A DNA stretch of 64,000 nucleotides, from assembly GCA_022702545.1 (NCBI GenBank), contig JAHRBC010000001.1:5332001-5396000 (forward strand), given 5' to 3'. The DNA is from Phycomyces nitens. Its lineage: Eukaryota; Mucoromycota; Mucoromycetes; Mucorales; Phycomycetaceae. A model generated the notes under the pieces. The model was not told the origin of the DNA and searched no databases. It saw only the letters and a list, made by a program, of their open reading frames with translations. A program made the translations under genes and the position numbers. This document shows positions 35,606 through 45,916 of this stretch, one piece after another (within the stretch, counting starts at the first letter, position 1; the number at the start of each line of letters is the position of its first letter).

Positions 35606-38600
35606 TAGTATGCCTGTTAAAGAGGATTCTGAAAAGAACCTCATCGCTACCTGAATTTTATAAGGAACAAGCCTATCAATAATATTCTTTTATATCATTA
35701 ATGTCATCCTGATTGGTTCTCCTGTATTTTGGGACCATCATCTTTGGTGAGTCTTTAGGTACAATAATTGATAAACGATCTTCCACTCAAAACATGCAGT
35801 CTCTTTTTATTACCAAGAATTCCAAGTTTCTTCTTCTTCTTTTGGCAATAGTGACAAGATAGAGGACTCTATTCTACATACAAGAATATATTTTATCTTT
35901 TTTAGGCCTACTTTATCAAGCATAACTTTTAAATATACAATAGTATTCCCATTTTGTCTGGAATATATTCATTAAATAAAATACACTATTTGAAAATCAC
36001 TGAAACGCATTAAAAAAGGATACGAAATTTGATATAAATTGTAGACAGACAAGAACTAAAGTTGAGTTAAAAAGTAAAATAAAAACTCGTTCTTACAATA
36101 CCTGGTAATCTTTTAGATTTGCGTTCAAAGTGATATCATGGAAAGAAGTAGGGTAACGTTTTTTTATGCGTAAAAAGTATAATTTATTCATTACATCGGC
36201 AAACGTACTAGATTGCCTTTGAGTCAACTAGGGAGATTTTTCTTCTCTCTTTCTGCGCTACTACAATTGCTACTCTGTTCTCCATTTAAAACACGGTAGG
36301 ATGACTTGAGTCTCTAAAAAGGCGTAAGAGCTGCGTGTAAGCATATATTGAGTTCAATAAGGTACCATTGGAGCTAAATACAGCGGTTTGACTATTATTA
36401 CAAAATATATAAGCAAACTCCAACCAGTTTTTTTTTTTGGTTGTGCACCTGAAGAAACAAAAGATCGACTCTGGTTTTCGTATTGTTCCTGTAAAAGCAA
36501 TCATTTGGGAAATCTGTAGCATAGAATATTTGCATATTCTTGTTGATTTCAACGTATATTGTCAATCTATTTACATTCTGAAAAACAATGGTGCAAGAAA
36601 AACAAGATGCAGATGTTTTATACTTACCAAGTAAACATACATATATGTATATGTATATCTTTTTCCGTAATGTTTATAAAATTATGCGGGGCCTTTTACC
36701 TTTGGCAGGATTTTAGTATTCTCTATCTCAAATAGACTAATTTCCGAAAATTGGGATATAGTTAAAACCAAGATTTGTCACCAAAGTACATATCAGATTT
36801 GAGTTATATTGCTACTTATTCATATATATATACATTACAAACCTAGACTTTCTCACAAAAATCAAGGCATATTTTTGGAACTCTAACAGCATTAACCTTA
36901 AATAAAAACACGTCTATTTATCTCATATTTTGATTAGATAAGCTTTTCAGCTTCTCTTGATTGTCTTTTGGTATATGTAAAATACCTCATTTTTTGGCCT
37001 TTGAATAACTGGGAAATATAAATATATCCATCATAAACTGTTTAATTCGGGTTTCTGGAGAATTATCTATTAATACAAGCTATACTCAAGTTTGTTCTCT
37101 TTGTAAGCTTAATTAGATTGACATTAATATAATCAAATTAAAAATCTTTTGAACCACTTTAGATTACTTTAAATATTCTTAAAAAAATTAATGTATATAG
37201 AAATTTGTTAAAGCAAAGAAAATAAAAACTTGGGTAAACATATGGTAAAACTTTGTTTATTTGGCAAGAAATAATTTGGAAATAAGATAAAGTCTATTAA
37301 TATCAATATTGTACATTTTTATATATATTATCTTGAGTACCAGTATGTAAGAATTGGACAAGGCAGGACAAGAGAAAGATAAACAAAGAATGTGCAAAGT
37401 TTTTTCATAGATTAATGTGGATTAGGATGGAGCAAACAAAGGCAAGAAAAAAGAAGATCAAAATCAAAGAGAACAGAAAGAATATAGTTGAACCAAATAT
37501 AATTGAGTATTATTTATTATCTGAATTATAAAAATATATTTACTATACTGGTAAAGAATATATAATTGCATAATAAACAATATAAAGTTAAAGAATCTTT
37601 AGAAAGATCTTGATTTTAGGATTAGAAAACAAATATTTTATTAATTTTATTAGAAAATATCAAATGAGTTATAACATAATTATTATATAATGGTATTATA
37701 TTATATCTGTTTTCTCTTCCAACTATTATTTATAACTTATTATTTTAATTTTTACTATTAATTATGTTGTGGGTAGAGTAAAAATAGGAAAGATATGAAA
37801 GAATTCGTGAGAACTTGTGTAGCGTGTTTATTATCAAGAAAAAGGTTCTCTTTCTACACAGAACTAACTACTGATATTTATATGTTTTCTGATTTATAAT
37901 TCAGTATATGCTTTGGTAATATTTATCACAATGAGTCATCTTCCAGGAGTATTGTCTTTCTGGAAAGATCCAGAGAGACCTATTGATATGATACTTCTCC
38001 AGTCAGATCAGCCAGAGAGCTTTGGTAAAGAAGAGCATTTATGCTATTGGTAATATTTTAATATTCCGACCCAGATACTTGGGTAATGTTTTAGAATTAT
38101 TAATTCATTGTAGTTGTAGTCTCTCAATCAAGTATTCATATAATAAACGAAATATGTAGATGGAATATGATGATGCCATTAGATAAATATGTGTATATCT
38201 ATATATCCCATATTATGGTGATAATGATAATAATAATAAATAATAATCAATTATGTGTATGATGATCTGTGTATTGGATAATCTCATAAAGGCAGATCCG
38301 TTTGACTGGAATAGCTGAGGATATTATTTTATCCTTCAGTCTTACTCTCAGATTCAGCAGTGATCAATACTCATTTACAACAAATTAGTATATTAGTTAT
38401 TGAATATGTTTCAATATTAATAATGTGTCTCTTGTTTCAATTTATAGTTATTTTAGATATACTAAATATACAAAAATTTAAAAAATTCTTATTAAACTTG
38501 CAACTATTTAAATAATTATTGAATATCTTGTTATCAAATTTAAACTATGAGCTTAATACTAAAAAATAATTTTTTAAAGTTAAATGGCTATGATACTTTA

Positions 38601-38788
38601 TTTCTTAACTATATTTACTATAGATTATTATATACTAATTAAATTGTTGTTAATCAAACGATTATCAAAACATATTATTAACTAGAATACATAATAAATT
38701 AAAGAAATATAAATAAATGTTTATATTTCTCGTATAACTGTTTATTTTTGAGTATGTAAATTTGTTAAAAGGTAACAAACCATGTGCT
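35606..38788. other. AT-rich gene desert
   Basis: About 3.2 kb with long A/T-only stretches, especially 37,100-38,700, and no supported ORF. It ends at the tRNA-Glu gene. It could be degraded repeats; nothing identifiable remains. Confidence 0.5.
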
Positions 38789-38860
38789 TCCTCAATGGTC
38801 TAGTGGTTATGATCCGTCGCTTTCACCGTCGTGACCGGGGTTCGATTCCCCGTTGGGGAA
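38789..38860 (+). tRNA. tRNA-Glu (UUC anticodon)
   Basis: A 72-base cloverleaf. The acceptor stem TCCTCAA pairs with TTGGGGA, with discriminator A and no encoded CCA. The D-arm GTCTAGTGGTTATGAT carries the B-box-linked GG, the anticodon loop CTTTCAC gives anticodon TTC, and the T-arm holds GGTTCGATTCC, the B box. There is no intron. The pattern GTCTAGTGGTTA and GACCGGGGTTCGATTCC is typical of eukaryotic tRNA-Glu. A Ty3/Gypsy element begins 18 bases beyond its 3' end. Confidence 0.95.
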
Positions 38861-38878
38861 CATATATTTTTAGAAATT

Positions 38879-39189
38879 TGTCGGACATTATTTTGATGAA
38901 TCCGTAAAATCTGAAGATGATTAACCGCAGTACTTCTTTATGCGCAGTAACATCTTCCTGAGCATTAACCGCAGTACAATGTCTCTTCTTTTATGAAAAT
39001 ATCATATAATAACTACTGCGGATAATGCGCAGTATTAGTTAGAGAACTATATAAGATAACCAAAGTCATAATAATAAAAAGTATCTTTTATCCTCTCTTT
39101 GATTTTACGTATACTCCTGTTTCCCCAGTGGGATTGACCTTTTGGCTTTGTTATAGTAAAAGGAAGACCATCCCAGATCAGGAACGACA
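38879..39189 (+). repeat. 5' LTR of the Ty3/Gypsy element
   Basis: 311 bases running TGTCGGACA...GGAACGACA, with 5-base inverted ends TGTCG/CGACA. It contains two direct copies of ATTAACCGCAGTAC (about 38919 and 38964) and an inverted ACTACTGCGG (about 39012), possibly regulatory. Confidence 0.95.
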
Positions 39190-39210
39190 ATTGGTAGCTG
39201 AAGCTATTTT
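39190..39210 (+). promoter_or_regulatory. Candidate primer binding site
   Basis: TGGTAGCTGAAG starts two bases after the 5' LTR, where Ty3/Gypsy elements place the tRNA-complementary primer site. The TGG matches the CCA end of a tRNA. The tRNA partner is not identified. Confidence 0.6.
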
Positions 39211-39225
39211 TCCTCCTAATAAATT

Positions 39226-40347
39226 TTGATGAATCCGGTTGAAAGACACCAAGAAACACTTGACAACAAAACACTTAGCCAGTTCGAGATTGAAGAACGA
39301 GTCCAGAACTTGTTACCCAGCGAACTAGTAACCGACTATAAGAAGAACCGGCGTGTACCATACGTACCCGAAGAACAAAGAATCAAGAGTACTCCTGCAC
39401 GAGAAGAAAAGTGGTCCGAACTTGCCCAACACCTTGCCGCGACACTAACAGGAAAGAACAGAAAACCAGAAGAAATGGCCCCTCCACCTGTCACAGTCAC
39501 AGCCGAAGCCATAGCAGCAGCTGTGGCTGAAGCGATGAAGGCAGTAACTGCACAGCAAGACTCGCGAGCAGAACGTATAAAACAACCAGATTGTTTTAGA
39601 GGAGAACGATCTGCCGCAGTTGTCGATGGTTGGCTGCGCGCAGTCGAACGTTACACCAAGTACTACAATTTCACCCCCACCAGAGCCTGTGATTTTGCAG
39701 TGAACCTGCTGCGTGACCGAGCCGACACTTGGTGGCGACGAATGGAACTCAAGGAGAAGCATCCAACAACCTGGGACGAATTTAGACTTGCTCTTTCAGG
39801 AGAATTCCGCCCAGTATACTCGTTACAGACCTCTAGGGACCGCCTCGCAAGACTATACCAAAGAGGAACTGTGGCCGAGTACATCGATGCCTTCCAAGAC
39901 ATCCAGTTGGAGCTTCCTGGGATGAACGACGAAGAAGCTCTTGACAAGTTTGTCCGAGGTCTCCACCCAAGTGTGCGTGGTAATGTCCTTGCTGCCCGCC
40001 CTGTCGACGTTGACGATGCCTGTAACATTGCCTTGGCATATGCCAGTGGTCTCCAGCTTGGTCAACAAGAAATGTACACGCCTGCCCCATTGCCTCAACA
40101 ATACCAGCCACAGTACCAACCACAATACCAGCAGTATAGTGGACCCGAGCCCATGGACCTGGATGCAATCAATGGCCGCCGCAACAACTACCAGTCCCGT
40201 CCCCAGCCAGCACGAACCAGTGCTACTTGCCATTGGTGTGGCAAGCCCGGCCATATCAAGAGGAATTGCAGACAACGCATGGCTGTGATTAAGCAGTTGG
40301 ATGAGGAGCACCGAAAGAAGCAGGATTTTCGCGAAACACAACCGTAA
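39226..40347 (+). CDS. gag: Ty3/Gypsy gag (capsid/nucleocapsid)
   Basis: A 373-codon ORF encoding the structural protein that packages element RNA. A retrotransposon gag domain spans roughly residues 120-270 (FRGERSAAVVDGWLRAVE, WDEFRLALSGEFRP, LDKFVRGLHPSVRGNV). A single zinc knuckle CHWCGKPGHIKRNC (C-X2-C-X4-H-X4-C) lies near residues 338-351 and is followed by a basic tail. Two Met codons open the frame (39226 and 39229). The stop TAA at 40345-40347 separates it from pol, which is in another frame. Confidence 0.93.
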   Translation: MMNPVERHQETLDNKTLSQFEIEERVQNLLPSELVTDYKKNRRVPYVPEEQRIKSTPAREEKWSELAQHLAATLTGKNRKPEEMAPPPVTVTAEAIAAAVAEAMKAVTAQQDSRAERIKQPDCFRGERSAAVVDGWLRAVERYTKYYNFTPTRACDFAVNLLRDRADTWWRRMELKEKHPTTWDEFRLALSGEFRPVYSLQTSRDRLARLYQRGTVAEYIDAFQDIQLELPGMNDEEALDKFVRGLHPSVRGNVLAARPVDVDDACNIALAYASGLQLGQQEMYTPAPLPQQYQPQYQPQYQQYSGPEPMDLDAINGRRNNYQSRPQPARTSATCHWCGKPGHIKRNCRQRMAVIKQLDEEHRKKQDFRETQP

Positions 40348-40367
40348 CGGGAGGTCGGTTGTGTACA

Positions 40368-41924
40368 ATGGAAGAAAATTCCTCCCCACAGGCCAGTATC
40401 AATAATGAGCCTATTGAACATTTGAGTAATAAAGAAACTTGTGACCAGTATAAAGTTGTTACCAATGAAGAGAACAAGACTATTTCTGAAGAGAACTGTG
40501 ACCCTTGTCTCACCGCCGATCAAAGTTTTCTTGAAGATCTTCACTCTGCTGTGGATACCGATCTCCCTCTGTATGCTGCTACACTCAATGGACAACAGAT
40601 ATTGGTTCTCGTCGATAGTGGTGCTAGTGCAAACTACGTATCCCCGCAAATCACTCATTTAGCCACACTTGTCACGGATATCCCTGGGCGATCAGTTGAA
40701 ACTGCCGGCGGACACAGCATTAATATTAATCGAAAAGCCACATTAACTCTCTCTCTTAACGGCTATAATGATGTTGTTGATGCCTTCGTGTTCCCCACCA
40801 AATTCGACCTGATCCTCGGACGCACATGGTTGCAGAATGCCAAACCCGTTCCCGATTGGCATAGTGACAGCTGGTTACTCTCGCGTGATGGCTATGAATT
40901 TGTCCTGCGTCCTTATGGTAACCGCCCGATGAAGCCTCACCTGGGCTACCTCATATCTGCCAAGCAAGTCCAGAAACTCTCTCGGAGGGAGGAGGCTGAA
41001 TGCTTTTTGTTGCACATCAAGAGCGAGAAAGGTGAAATGACAAAAGACGAGCAATGGACATCATTGGTGAAAGAGTTTGATGACGTTTTCCAAGATGGTT
41101 TGCCCGGATTACCGCCAAGCCGTGATGTTCAACATGTAATAAACACTGGCGATGCATACCCTGTTAACAAACCACCGTTCAAGATGAGCCCGCGCGAACT
41201 CGACGAGCTCAAGAAACAATTGAAAGAACTCTTAGACCTCGGCCTCATCCGTCCAAGCTCATCACCTTGGGGTGCACCTATATTGTTTGTGAAAAAGAAG
41301 AACGGCGAAATGAGAATGTGTGTTGACTACCGTGCCTTGAACAAGGTTACTGTCCGTAACAACCACCCCTTACCAAGAATTGACGAGTGTTTGGAACGGC
41401 TCCGCGGGTCAAACCATTTCACAAGTCTGGATTTGAAGAGTGGTTACCACCAAGTACGTATCCAAGACTCTGATGTGCCGAAAACCGCATTCAACACCCG
41501 ATATGGTCAATACGAGTTCCTGGTCCTGCCTTTTGGTCTGACAAATGCCCCGCCAACTTTCCAACACCTCATGAATAAGGTTCTTGGAGATTGCTTAGAC
41601 CAGTTTGCTTTGGTATATTTGGACGACATCCTCATATTCAGCAAGACCCCCGAAGAACATGCTAAACATGTACGCCATGTGTTGAACCGCCTCCGTGAAG
41701 CCAAGTTGATTGCCAACCTCAAGAAATGTGAATTCAACAAGAAGGAGCTAACTTTCCTTGGTTTCAACGTGTCAGCACAAGGCATACTTCCCTCACCGGA
41801 CAAGGTCAAGACCATACAAGAATGGATAGCCCCTCCAATGTACAAGAAGTCCGGCAATTTATTGGCCTCGCACAACACTACCGACGCTTTATTCCTGGTT
41901 TTGCTGGAATTGCTGCCCCATTAA
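40368..41924 (+). CDS. pol: Ty3/Gypsy pol, first part: protease and reverse transcriptase (frame-broken)
   Basis: This ORF lies in a different frame from gag, with its own ATG at 40368, 20 bases after the gag stop. An aspartic protease motif LVLVDSGASANYVS comes first. The reverse transcriptase follows, with KPPFKMSPRELDELKKQL, MRMCVDYRALN, the catalytic YLDDILIFS and LTFLGFNVS. Homology continues up to about 41822, where the reading moves to another frame; the last ~33 codons of this ORF are therefore not homologous. How pol is translated from the gag-pol RNA is not evident: reinitiation, frameshift or stop bypass are possible. Confidence 0.9.
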   Translation: MEENSSPQASINNEPIEHLSNKETCDQYKVVTNEENKTISEENCDPCLTADQSFLEDLHSAVDTDLPLYAATLNGQQILVLVDSGASANYVSPQITHLATLVTDIPGRSVETAGGHSININRKATLTLSLNGYNDVVDAFVFPTKFDLILGRTWLQNAKPVPDWHSDSWLLSRDGYEFVLRPYGNRPMKPHLGYLISAKQVQKLSRREEAECFLLHIKSEKGEMTKDEQWTSLVKEFDDVFQDGLPGLPPSRDVQHVINTGDAYPVNKPPFKMSPRELDELKKQLKELLDLGLIRPSSSPWGAPILFVKKKNGEMRMCVDYRALNKVTVRNNHPLPRIDECLERLRGSNHFTSLDLKSGYHQVRIQDSDVPKTAFNTRYGQYEFLVLPFGLTNAPPTFQHLMNKVLGDCLDQFALVYLDDILIFSKTPEEHAKHVRHVLNRLREAKLIANLKKCEFNKKELTFLGFNVSAQGILPSPDKVKTIQEWIAPPMYKKSGNLLASHNTTDALFLVLLELLPH

Positions 41925-43915
41925 CGGATCTCACCAAAGGCACAGGGCCGAAGAGACGCCCTATTGTATGGACGGACACATGTCAGGCAAGTTTTGACAT
42001 CCTCAAGGAAAAACTTAGTACAGCACCAGTACTCCTAGCCCCTGATATGGACAAACCGTTCCGTATTGAAACTGACGCCTCGGATTTCGGTGTTGGTGCT
42101 GTTCTAATGCAAGAAGATGAGGAAGGAATTTTGAAACCATTGGCGTTTGAATCGAAGAAGTTATCTACCGCTGAAAGATCGTATCCGGCCCAAGAACGCG
42201 AGCTACTGGGTATCTTACACGCCTTGCGTACATGGCGGTGTATGATCGAAGGAAAGCCGTTCACGGTATACACAGACCACCTCCCACTCAAGTACTTCCG
42301 CAGCCAAGTGAAGCCAACTCCTCGCCTAGTAAGATGGATTGCTGAATTTGAACTATACGACCCTATCATCCAATACAAGCCAGGCAAGGATAACGGTGTT
42401 CCCGATGTACTCTCCCGAATGGACGGTCCCGAATTTGATGCCTCTGCGATTGACTCCATGGAACCCGAATACTTGTACACTATGCCAGACACACAGACTT
42501 CCGATTGGCCGAAATTCTATGCTCGTACCGAAGATGAATGGCCAGAAGATATCAAAGAGTTACTAAATCGACAACGCAATAAGTTCGTAGTCCGGGAACA
42601 GAAGGTGTTCAGACTGGTTAAGATTGGTGACACCGTTCAAGAGATTCGATTTGCACTGTTCACAAAGCGTGCCGATCTGGTAAACAACTTCCACAATGGT
42701 TTTGGACATGCTGGTGAAACCACGGTATACGATCTCATGAAGAAACGTTGGTGGTGGCCAGGCATGCGAAGTCAGATTAAAGAATGGCTGGAAAAGTGCC
42801 CTCAATGCCAATTGGCTTCCAACGCGGAACGTAACATCCACCATGCACCGATGGAGCCACTGGATATTCCTCCCCCATTCTCACGCTGGCATCTCGATTT
42901 CATTGGAGAACTACCCACTACCGTAAATGGAAACCGTTGGATTCTTGTTGCAGTTGATTATGCCACTAACTGGCCCATTGCCCGTGCTGTCCCTGCTGCC
43001 ACTGGTGAAGCCATCGCCAACTTCCTGTACGAAGAAATCGTTATGCGTTTTGGCTGCCCTGACGAAATTCTCACTGATCGTGGTGCCAACTTTATGTCGC
43101 ATATCCTAAAATTCTACATTCAAAAGATCAAGCTGCACCACAAGTTGACTTCTGCCTTTCACCCCCGGACCAATGGGAAATGTGAACGATTAAATGGTAT
43201 CCTCAAACAAATGTTGCGCAAATATGTCCATGGAGCTATACATCGTTGGGACGAATATCTGGAGACTTCACTTTGGGCTTGCCGAATCAGAAAGCACCGC
43301 ACGACTGGGTTTAGCCCGTTTTTCTTGACATATGGTCGCGAACCCCGTATTCCCGGTGATCCCTTGCGCCCATTCATGGATACATCGATTCCCAATGATC
43401 CTGCTCTTGTTTCTGATGGTGCCATTCCTTTTCTTCGTAATCTCCAACAAGCTCGCATAGATGCTGATGCTCGAGTAGCCGCCAATAGTCAACAAGACAA
43501 GGAACGATGGGACTCCATTATGAAACCGCATCAGTTTGCAATTGGTGAGCATTTGTTGCTACGACATGAGAACAAATTTGGCTTAGAGTACAACTGGATG
43601 GGACCGTACATTGTCGTTGACAAGAACTTTGAAAAGAACATATACAAGCTCACTACCATGGAGGGTGTGCCTTATACCTCCTGGGTCCATGCCGATCGCC
43701 TCAAGATTGCCAAATCCGATGATTTTCACAATACCTGGTATCACCCAACCCCTGCCCGTGCCCAGATGCGCCGTGACCTTGTCTTGGATGCCTCTTCTGC
43801 CTTGCCGTTTTCCCTTGTGGATTCCTCTGTGGTTGATCGAGGACTATCAACAGTTTCGGGAGGGGGTGATGTCGGACATTATTTTGATGAATCCGTAAAA
43901 TCTGAAGATGATTAA
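41822..43915 (+). CDS. pol: Ty3/Gypsy pol, second part: RNase H and integrase
   Basis: Continuation of pol in a second frame after a one-base shift near 41822-41826. It has the RT-connection region (SNVQEVRQFIGLAQHYRRF), an RNase H with TDASDFGVGAVLMQ and the TDH motif, and an integrase whose zinc domain follows the H-X3-H...CPQC pattern. The DDE core is visible as WHLDFIGELP, a DRGANF Asp motif and TNGKCERLNG with the Glu. A GPY-like segment (WMGPYIV) follows. The 3' end of the ORF runs into the 3' LTR (43870-43915). The internal frame change makes this copy probably non-autonomous. Confidence 0.9.
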   Translation: MDSPSNVQEVRQFIGLAQHYRRFIPGFAGIAAPLTDLTKGTGPKRRPIVWTDTCQASFDILKEKLSTAPVLLAPDMDKPFRIETDASDFGVGAVLMQEDEEGILKPLAFESKKLSTAERSYPAQERELLGILHALRTWRCMIEGKPFTVYTDHLPLKYFRSQVKPTPRLVRWIAEFELYDPIIQYKPGKDNGVPDVLSRMDGPEFDASAIDSMEPEYLYTMPDTQTSDWPKFYARTEDEWPEDIKELLNRQRNKFVVREQKVFRLVKIGDTVQEIRFALFTKRADLVNNFHNGFGHAGETTVYDLMKKRWWWPGMRSQIKEWLEKCPQCQLASNAERNIHHAPMEPLDIPPPFSRWHLDFIGELPTTVNGNRWILVAVDYATNWPIARAVPAATGEAIANFLYEEIVMRFGCPDEILTDRGANFMSHILKFYIQKIKLHHKLTSAFHPRTNGKCERLNGILKQMLRKYVHGAIHRWDEYLETSLWACRIRKHRTTGFSPFFLTYGREPRIPGDPLRPFMDTSIPNDPALVSDGAIPFLRNLQQARIDADARVAANSQQDKERWDSIMKPHQFAIGEHLLLRHENKFGLEYNWMGPYIVVDKNFEKNIYKLTTMEGVPYTSWVHADRLKIAKSDDFHNTWYHPTPARAQMRRDLVLDASSALPFSLVDSSVVDRGLSTVSGGGDVGHYFDESVKSEDD

Positions 43916-44180
43916 CCGCAGTACTTCTTTATGCGCAGTAACATCTTCCTGAGCATTAACCGCAGTACAATGTCTCTTCTTTTATGAAAATATCATATAA
44001 TAACTACTGCGGATAATGCGCAGTATTAGTTAGAGAACTATATAAGATAACCAAAGTCATAATAATAAAAAGTATCTTTTATCCTCTCTTTGATTTTACG
44101 TATACTCCTGTTTCCCCAGTGGGATTGACCTTTTGGCTTTGTTATAGTAAAAGGAAGACCATCCCAGATCAGGAACGACA
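43870..44180 (+). repeat. 3' LTR of the Ty3/Gypsy element
   Basis: 311 bases, by eye identical to the 5' LTR at 38879-39189. It is followed by AATT, the matching target duplication. Confidence 0.95.
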
Positions 44181-45535
44181 AATTTTATACTTTTTGTGTA
44201 ACATTCGGTTTTGGATTTATTTATTGTCCGAATCTGAGAGCATTTCACTGTCTAGCATGCTTTAAAAGTAAAACTATCCTATAAACATATTATTATTTTT
44301 TACTCAAAAGGCATTGGTTATATAGTTAAAGGAGATACAATATCTATTGTCTGGAAAAAATATGTTCCATACGGTTAAACAATAAAAATATGGTGCTATC
44401 AATTGGATCTTGCACTTTATGTAATTTGCAGTAACGGTGTCAACTCTGCTACAGCATATGTTATCCAGCCTTGGGTATATATGGAGTGAGAGTATCTGTT
44501 TTCTCATACCTGTCCGGAACATCAATACTAATTCCATAAATTTAACTATAAGTTGTTGTGTCTTTCTTGAGTACCATAGGTTTCCTTTTCTTAGAAAAGG
44601 TTTGACTTGCGAAAAACAAATGATGCCAAAGGAGAGCCAGCAATACTTTTATGTTCACTCTCTTTTGTTCATCTATTTTTACATCTGTGGGATCTCCAAC
44701 TTTTGATCAACTACAGTTTTGTATTAACTGAGAGTGAAGGCCGTTTATCAACAAAGACATGCTTTTTACATATATGCTTGTATAGCCCAGAAAGAGAGAC
44801 TTGGGATTTTTAAAATGTTTGCATAATTTTTGATTTGCTTCTTCAAGGACAATAAATGGGCTATTGTTAAACATCTCTATGAGAAAGATCGAGTGTTGAG
44901 AAAACAATATCTTTGTTTTATGTTTTTTCTGGTATGTGACCAGGGAGCACCGTTCCATCGCTATTATTGAATTCGTCGAGTAGTTTGTAAGCACTACCAC
45001 AAGGTATTTCAGGCTGATCTGCTGCTTGTGTTACTGACAGCCCTTCTTGTATTGTTCAAATAAGCCTTTAAATTTGATATTGTCCATATATCTTATGCTT
45101 TTTAGAATAAGATGAAAAGAGTCTCAATTGGTAATATGATTTTGTCTAAAAGAAATTAGACCTTTCTATTATTTTTTTCAAAGTGTCTCAATCTCAAGTA
45201 AAAAAAAAATGTTATTATTTACAGTGAACTCTTTTCAAGCATTAGTCGAAGCAACAACTCTATTATCATGGTGAAAAGCCGTGTATACACTTTAAGGCAT
45301 TTCTAGAGTAAGATTAGACTTGTATTATAAAGGTAATATATCGCAATCAAAAGATATAGAAGTGTGAAGATATATCTTGGATATTTTATGATGATGAATA
45401 AATATATGGTTATCAATCGGTTCATACTTTCTAAATTAGGTCCCCTTATTATTTCTCGGTAGATTATATTATTTCAAGTGTATTTAATAAAGGTATTTAT
45501 ATTTATTAATCACACTTTTATTCAATAAGGTAAAT
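44181..45535. other. Intergenic, no gene supported
   Basis: AT-rich. Short ORFs (44437-44706 plus, 44707-45000 minus) show no family features. It includes the 3' flank of the retroelement insertion and the 3' end of the small protein gene. Confidence 0.4.
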
Positions 45536-45916
45536 TTACTTATGCTCATCACCACTATCTTTTTTTGGGGCTAAAGAGTCCTCAAGGTTTGCTGCCACAG
45601 CCTCCTTAAAGTATCCAGCCTTGTCCGTGTCAAAAGATTCCTGTGCACTTTGGGCTTTTGTTAGCTGATCCAAAAGGAAAGTCTGGTGTAATTTATCCGT
45701 TAGACTTGGTTCGTGGGCTGTAATAGAATCCAGCATATCTATTATCTCGTCCAGCCAACACAGATCTTGTAAACTGTTTATTCCACCTGTAGTGTTTATA
45801 TTATTTGTCTCTCCCAACTGGTCCTGATCAACAAAGTATTCCGCGTTGCACCAGTCATCCCAGACAAACACTTCATTCGATCGGTTAGTTTCTTCACCGT
45901 TGGTCAGAGAATTCAT
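45536..45916 (-). CDS. Small acidic hypothetical protein
   Basis: Single-exon ORF of 126 aa from the ATG at 45916 (MNSLTNGEETNRSNE). The open frame extends upstream to 46084, but that part is AT-driven and Ile/Lys-rich, so the internal Met is preferred. The protein is acidic, rich in Asp/Glu/Asn, with VFVWDDWCNAEYFVDQ and LDEIIDMLDSIT segments that look helical, and ends in a charged tail (KKDSGDEHK). No membrane segment or signal peptide is seen. I do not recognise the family. Balanced codon use and lack of repeats support a real gene, but this is not certain. Confidence 0.5.
   Translation of the reverse strand: MNSLTNGEETNRSNEVFVWDDWCNAEYFVDQDQLGETNNINTTGGINSLQDLCWLDEIIDMLDSITAHEPSLTDKLHQTFLLDQLTKAQSAQESFDTDKAGYFKEAVAANLEDSLAPKKDSGDEHK

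Larger units (their letters stand above)
38879..44180 (+). mobile_element. Ty3/Gypsy LTR retrotransposon, recent insertion
   Basis: Full structure: 311-base LTRs, a primer-binding-site candidate, gag, pol in PR-RT-RH-IN order (the Ty3/Gypsy order), a purine-rich tract and the 3' LTR. By eye the LTRs are identical. The flanks show a 4-base AATT target duplication (38875-38878 and 44181-44184). The primer-binding candidate TGGTAGCTGAAG starts at 39192, two bases after the LTR, and would suit a tRNA ending in CUACCA (initiator-Met-like, unproven). The purine tract GGGAGGGGG lies just before 43870. No chromodomain is obvious after the GPY-like motif. pol carries one internal frame change. Confidence 0.95.

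Noticed and set aside
39445..40658. Minus-strand ORFs of 74-178 codons across gag and pol
   Set aside because: They are shadows of the long plus-strand retroelement frames.
41815..41830. Programmed frameshift inside pol
   Set aside because: The position, between reverse transcriptase and RNase H, is not where Ty3/Gypsy elements shift frame; a mutation or read error is simpler.
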